Positions 58,894 through 64,000 of a DNA stretch of 64,000 nucleotides are shown here, piece by piece. The notes beneath the pieces were generated by a model, which searched no databases, was not told the DNA's origin, and worked only from the letters and a program-made list of their open reading frames with translations. Source of the stretch: Symsagittifera roscoffensis. Taxonomy: Eukaryota > Xenacoelomorpha > Acoela > Convolutidae. The DNA is taken from the NCBI RefSeq assembly GCF_963678635.1, contig NC_087067.1:39574379-39638378 (forward strand). The letters are read 5' to 3'. Position 1 is the stretch's first letter; each line of letters starts with the position of its first letter. The position numbers and the translations under genes were made by a program.

Positions 58894-59972
58894 TCAGTAG
58901 ACGTGTAGGCCCTTACCGCCCAAAGTTAAATTGTTGCATCAAGTTAGTTCCTCCAGTGAAACTCCAGCCAGGCACCACGTAAACAAGCAACTGACCCTCA
59001 GTCCTGGTGAAGGGGTTCGCCATCAGGGGCTTGGCGGATGAGGGTACCCTCAATCCGTTCTCGAACTATTCTAGTTGTAATTTCTCAGCTGACTCCTTAG
59101 TTCCAACTTATTCACTTCTGCATTCTGCTGCATGGCCCAAATCCGGTGCTTCCCGAACACTACTCGATCTAGCTTCTTCAGACAACTCTCTAGTTTCTTG
59201 ATCGTGTCCAGGGCTATCCATCAAGAACGAGCCGTGCTCCTCGTGATGCTTTTCTTTAGGGGATCGCTTGTGATTTGTTGTCCGACACTATGGTGTGGAC
59301 TCGGTACCCATTCCGTGCCGACATCCACCTCCCATGTCTGTACACTAGTGGTACCTCTATTTATCTTTACTCATTGCGGATTGAATTTTTGTTCCGTCAC
59401 TGGCTCCGATGCACCTTTTATGTCGACTATCACTTCCGGCAATTTGGAAGATGTCGAGTTATCTCTGATGGCTGCCGGCTCCCATATTGCCAAAACCATC
59501 GAAGGTGTCTCTTTCAGGTTCACCTCCGATACCGTTTTTGTTGAGGGAACTCCTTCTTCCGTCTATCGTTTCCTTTTCCTTGACCTCGACTCCATGCTTG
59601 GAGACGTGGACACAATCATCAAGGAGGCGACCTTGTTTTCTCGATCCTCTTCAACTGACACTTGCTGTTCCTGTACTTTTGTCTCGAGTACCTTTTTCTT
59701 TTTTAGCCTTAGCTATAATAAAATTTTAGCTTTAAAATTATGTTCCTCCTTATTTCTCATTTTAGTTTTAACTTTTTTATTTTCTTTTTTATTTTAGAGT
59801 AGAGCTGTCTTTACATGATCTAGCTGCAGTATCCGGCCCCGTTTCCTGGTTAGGAATCGTTTTGCTGATCAGCTCCTCTCGCCACCTTGTTTAATCCAGT
59901 TCCCATCAAAATGGGCTCTCCGATTTTCACCACTTTATCCCACAGTTCCTCCTTGAATTCTCAATATCTACC

Positions 59973-60553
59973 CTACTTTTCATTTTTCGATTGAATTCTA
60001 GCAAGAATGTTTGCCATCCCTCCAGTACTCAAGAACGCCGTCCTATTTCTCTCAAAAGTGATCTTTCCTTCACTCTCGTCACTCAGGAATACCATACCCA
60101 TCACTGCTGGCTGACTCCTCAGCTGAAACTCCAGAACCTTTCGAGAGGATCCCAGAGGTGGCGTCCCCGTGTTGGCCCACTCATCTTCATTAAGATCTTG
60201 TAGTATATCTCGCTTGATACCAGGACTGTTACTGCCAACCGTCGTCGCTGCAGCTGGGGTTGTCCTCGTGTCCAATTTCCCTCGGATTCACTGAGAGCTT
60301 CTTCCATCCTTTTTCCCTCTGTCACTTCTGAGCGCTCTCGCTTCAAGGCATCCTCAAATCTATTCTCCTTATGAAGGTTAATATTTTGTCCAAGAGTGTC
60401 AATCGACAGAGGCGAAGGCGTGATCGGATTTAGTCTCTTGTATTCAGTGAGGGGTACGTAGTAGAAGGAGCCAGCTGCCTCAAGTTTGTGTCCCTCATAT
60501 TGCAATTCCACCTCCTGCAGCCCGTAAGGCGCTAGATATTCTTTGAGCTGCAT
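59973..60553 (-). pseudogene. Acidic, Ser/Thr-rich protein in unidentified block
   Basis: Frame 60553-60119 (start MQLKEYLAPYGLQEVELQYE) passes by frameshift near 60290 into 60275-59973, ending with a TGA at 59973. The middle (EDALKRERSEVTEGKRMEEA, then a Thr/Ala/Ser-rich stretch) looks disordered; the last part contains GMVFLSDESEGKITF. The order, a folded start, a disordered acidic middle and a small folded end, recalls phosphoprotein-like layouts. That is an analogy, not homology. Confidence 0.3.
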
Positions 60554-63500
60554 AGGCGTTCCGCTTTCAAGCTTAAGTGCCTTCTTTCACTATGTCTCGG
60601 CCATATTTGTATATTGGATCTTTACTCTCGAATCCGGCCTTCTCAAGCACACTATTAACATCACGCACGTCACATCTTGGCGGCGTCGACCCCCTCATGG
60701 TTCTTGCTGCGTCCGTCCACGAGTTGATCTTCATCTTACTGGAGTGAAATTACGCGGCCGCTGAGTACCTAGCAAACAAAGAATCCAAGCCATGCGTGAA
60801 TACTCTTTACAGTCGCTCCAAGACCTTCCTCGCCAGCACAGACGGCTCCAGCATTCTTGTTCTTCACCAGCATACCTGTTCATCGACGGACTCGAAGGCC
60901 TCCGTCCAAGCTGGTATTCATGAGACCCCAGAGCCTGTTTCTCAAGAGGCTTCAAATTCCAGAACTTCGCGTAAACTTCAATCGGGCCCTGTCGCTTTTC
61001 ACCTATCCTGCATGGCAGTTGGCCCCTGAAGTTCAACACTATCAACTCAGGATCCTTGATTTTTCTGACCAACACCCACTCGCTCAATTGTTCTTGTTTG
61101 CACCAAGTGTTCTTGTTCTTGTATCACTGAGAGCCGATACGCCGTAATCAAAGGTCTGGAAAGGCGTAGGTCTTTGCTGGTCCATAAATGCAAGATACTA
61201 CTTCTACCAGCCCTTTTATTACTCTGAGGGGATCCGATCGCGTGGCCAGACATAGGTCGGCCAAGCGAGCCATATGAATCCGAGGCATGGACATCGGATC
61301 CATATACTTCATCAGACGATGAAACACTGTCAGATTTCCATGCGTCAAGACGCTCAGAGTCAAGTATCCATCGATCCGCAGGGTCTCCGCACCCCCACTG
61401 AACACGAAGGCCGGCCCCATGTTGAACAGGTTTCTAGGGAATACCAAGAAAAGGTCAGTAATAAGTTGACGACATGCTCAAGGTGTCCTGAATGAAGGTA
61501 TCAAAGATGGTCTTCCCTGCAGAGAACATCTCCTCCATATACTTCTTCTCCCAGCAAGGACTCAAGGATCCCAAGATCTCACGTGCTATTCTTGTTCTCA
61601 ACTCTCCTGTGGCGTGATCCCTGATCGTCGTGTCAATAACAAGGAAAAAACGTTCCCAGCGTCAATTCATTCTTGTCCGCCTGCTCGAGCTGGTTCTGCA
61701 TGAACTCCCACACTTGCACTATCAAGGGAGGTGCTGTCTCTTTTGTTTTATCACCCCCACTCTCAAATCTTGGCATCAGATACAGTCACCTTGTGCGAGG
61801 CGATACACTATCGACTATAGCTGCTTCACCGCGTCCACTGTATTTCTTCGGTCATGTGCAGACTACTTCATTGTTGATCTCTTGTTGGAGTTTCAATTGC
61901 CTCGCTAAATTCGAGATTTGAAAGCACAATACTTCATCAAGCACTATCAAGACATCCGCGAGCTCTTTTAAAAAAGTCCTTTAAAGGGCGGGTGGCATAC
62001 TCGCGTAACCAGGAGACGACGTGAACACTACTTTTATCTTCGATCTTAGCCTGACTGCCGCAAATCTTGTATCTCGTTTATTGCGAAGAATCACGTCTGT
62101 ACCGCTCCCCAGATCTTCTTCTACGCAGGTTCTCCACTCCTCGAAGGCTCTAGAAGTCCCGCCGAGTGCAGCTTGTCATTCTTCCTCGCGAACAAAAGCA
62201 GCTCAGGCTCGCATGGCGTCTCTGACCTATTGCCACCACTAGCGTCAGCATCTGGTTCAGTTCGGTCACCGGCAACATGCACACAAAAGTTTCCGATCAG
62301 AACAACTTTTCCGAAGTTTACGAAATTCGATCATGGGACAATTATCACTCCAGCGGCTCCCGGATCCGAACAATCGTAGGCGACCAGTGCTTAGCCATTT
62401 TGTACGCTCCAAATTCCTCTCCATATTTCCCATCCTTCGACATTTCTAGACTCGCATAGGCAGTGTTAGGAAGCCCCATAGCCTTGGGATCTGGAAGTTT
62501 GTCACCCTCATTCTGGCCATACCCGCGCGGTCTTTTGCTGGCTCCGTGATTGCACCCGGACTTCCCAGCTCGTTTAGCGGTCGATTGATCAGGCCATAAA
62601 TCGCCCTCTTCGGATCATCAGACAAATCCGCAATCTCCAAGGTCCTTTCTCAAGAAAAATGTGCCTCGTCAGTCAGTCCACGCAATAGGGACTATTTAGG
62701 TCCTCATGAGACAAGCTCTTGAGCTCTAGAACCTCCATCAACTCAGGCCGGCATGCCAACTCTTTCAAGTCTAGGTCCCTTACCTTCTCTAGGTATCTGA
62801 CATTGCTCGTTCCATCCAGGGGTTCTCCTGAGGACTTCCTCTTGTCGCAACTCTCAACCAATACAACGGAAGACACCACTGAACTTTGTGGAGTCGAAGA
62901 GCCTCTGGTATCTCTCTCCAGAGATGTCGAGCCCGGCTGCCTACTTCTGCTACTCGCTGAACTGTCTCTAGAATCAATTTTCCCTCCCAACCTGTCTTCC
63001 ACGGTTCTGATTGGGAGAAAGGGAGGCCTTGGAGGTGGGCCAAAAATTAACTGTCCGGTTTCCAGCAAATCCGACTTCAGATTGTTGATATGTTTTCGGA
63101 AGACCTTGTTCAGCCCCTTCGCGCCTTTGGGTCAATCCAAGTGGATGCCATCGGGAGAAAATACGTCTGGTAAGCAATCATCATATGCGGGCCACATCTA
63201 GCAATCTTAATGGTAGAATATTGTTCCTTTGGGCTTCAAAAATTACCTTGACATGACGCTTCCCCACGTTCATGCTCAGTTCATTATCATTGAGTAGCAT
63301 CATGTATGGCACAGTACAAATCGTCAGTACCGTAGGGTCCAAATAAATTCTCAGCTCTTGCATTAAGCAGCTCACTTTGTCCAGCAACTGAGTCATCTTT
63401 CTAGATTCGCCTCTAGAAAAGTTATTTGTGATCATCATCTTGGTGACGGTGGGTATCTTCCTCACCTCTAACTTTTCGAATAAAGCCAATTCTTAACGGC

Positions 63501-64000
63501 ATCGATGCATCTGAGGTCAAGACACTTAATTGTCAGTGCGCCCTGACTCTTGTGAGAACCCTGACTAAACTGTCCCCTATTTTTGAATGAACCGCGCCCT
63601 CAGGTATTCTCGGTTTCGTCAGGTTAAACGCTCAGGACGCTTCATTGAAGGCTGCCCTCTTTTCCCATTGGGCTTTCGTTCAGTCCTGTTTGTGGTGACG
63701 GTCGTATATCCTGTTGACGTCCCTTATAATTCGAAATAATCGCACTGCTCACTGGGCGCTTCGTCCAAGCGGCTGGTTCCCCTTCCGATGCGGGGTTCTC
63801 GGGGTTCTTGATTACAGTCTCTCCTGTAACTCCTTGAGGCCGGAAGATCCCCCTCCACCATGGCTACGACAGGTTGATTTGGGTGCCAGGCCAGGTAGTG
63901 CCATATCCACTGCCGGCGGCTTGGTTTGACTCAATTCCAGATCTATCAAGGATATGTGCGTAACCGAGGCTTTTTATCCCTTGTTTGTAAAAGGTGGAAC

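Larger units (their letters stand above)
57400..63900 (-). pseudogene. Unidentified decayed coding block (several ORFs)
   Basis: The minus strand is purine-rich, GC-richer than the rest of the window, and carries a chain of minus ORFs with protein-like composition: 63489-63181, 63068-62673, 62640-62446, 61447-61148, 61087-60731, 60553-60119 leading into 60275-59973, 58893-58615 leading into 58730-58182. Adjacent frames continue one another, which suggests a few long proteins broken by frameshifts. A very AT-rich linker at about 59700-59800 separates two of them. No catalytic motif, membrane segment or known family is recognised. It could be an integrated viral segment, a transposon or a decayed host gene. 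Confidence 0.35.

Noticed and set aside
57400-63900. Plus-strand ORFs in the GC-rich block (for example 59132-59797, 62719-63201) as real genes
   Set aside because: Ser/Pro/Leu-rich composition typical of the antisense of coding DNA; the minus strand has the better protein-like frames and purine bias.

Overview
This is eukaryotic, almost certainly metazoan, DNA: spliced exons with GT..AG introns, AT-rich introns, satellites, several LTR retrotransposons and a 200-base assembly gap (48520-48719). The only host gene I can name is a TMEM94-like gene (a P-type-ATPase-related multi-pass membrane protein known from animals). I cannot name the species. An invertebrate is likely, and a tunicate/larvacean is possible but unproven. 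Most reading frames here are broken, so either much of the window is decaying or the assembly holds uncorrected small indels.

Layout. (1) 1-28737, plus strand: the 3' half of a TMEM94-like gene. A His/Asn/Gln/Ser-rich cytoplasmic region lies at about 200-3846. The membrane half follows in exons at 21371-21479, 21679-21958, 22191-22439, 27690-27910 and 28388-28640. The intron after 3846 was invaded by a 17-kb Ty3/gypsy element (4087-21082, minus strand) with 98.5% identical 407/409-bp LTRs, a TAAC target duplication, a primer-binding site, gag, protease, RT, RNase H, integrase and a long 3' region. That region includes a chuvirus-type glycoprotein-like ORF. Next to it a 2.9-kb block with three exons is tandemly duplicated. 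Each copy ends in a large 19-bp satellite whose first unit straddles the 5' splice site of the third exon. The duplicate also preserves the empty insertion site of the retroelement.

(2) 28738-46111: intergenic DNA filled with relics. These are an old Ty3/gypsy element with about 205-bp LTRs (31325-37644, minus), a BEL/Pao gag relic whose zinc-knuckle section is triplicated (about 37900-41060, minus), GCGAC-type minisatellites (42560-43450), and a divergent LTR-plus-leader fragment of the first element's family (45640-46111).

(3) 47131-54300: a 279-bp TIR element, then the start of an unrecognised plus-strand gene with an apparent 30-nt intron, cut by the gap. After the gap comes a third decayed Ty3/gypsy element on the minus strand.

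(4) 54300-64000: a TA microsatellite, a striking 176-bp near-perfect inverted repeat (56127-56547), and a 6-kb GC-richer block whose minus strand looks like decayed coding sequence of unknown origin.
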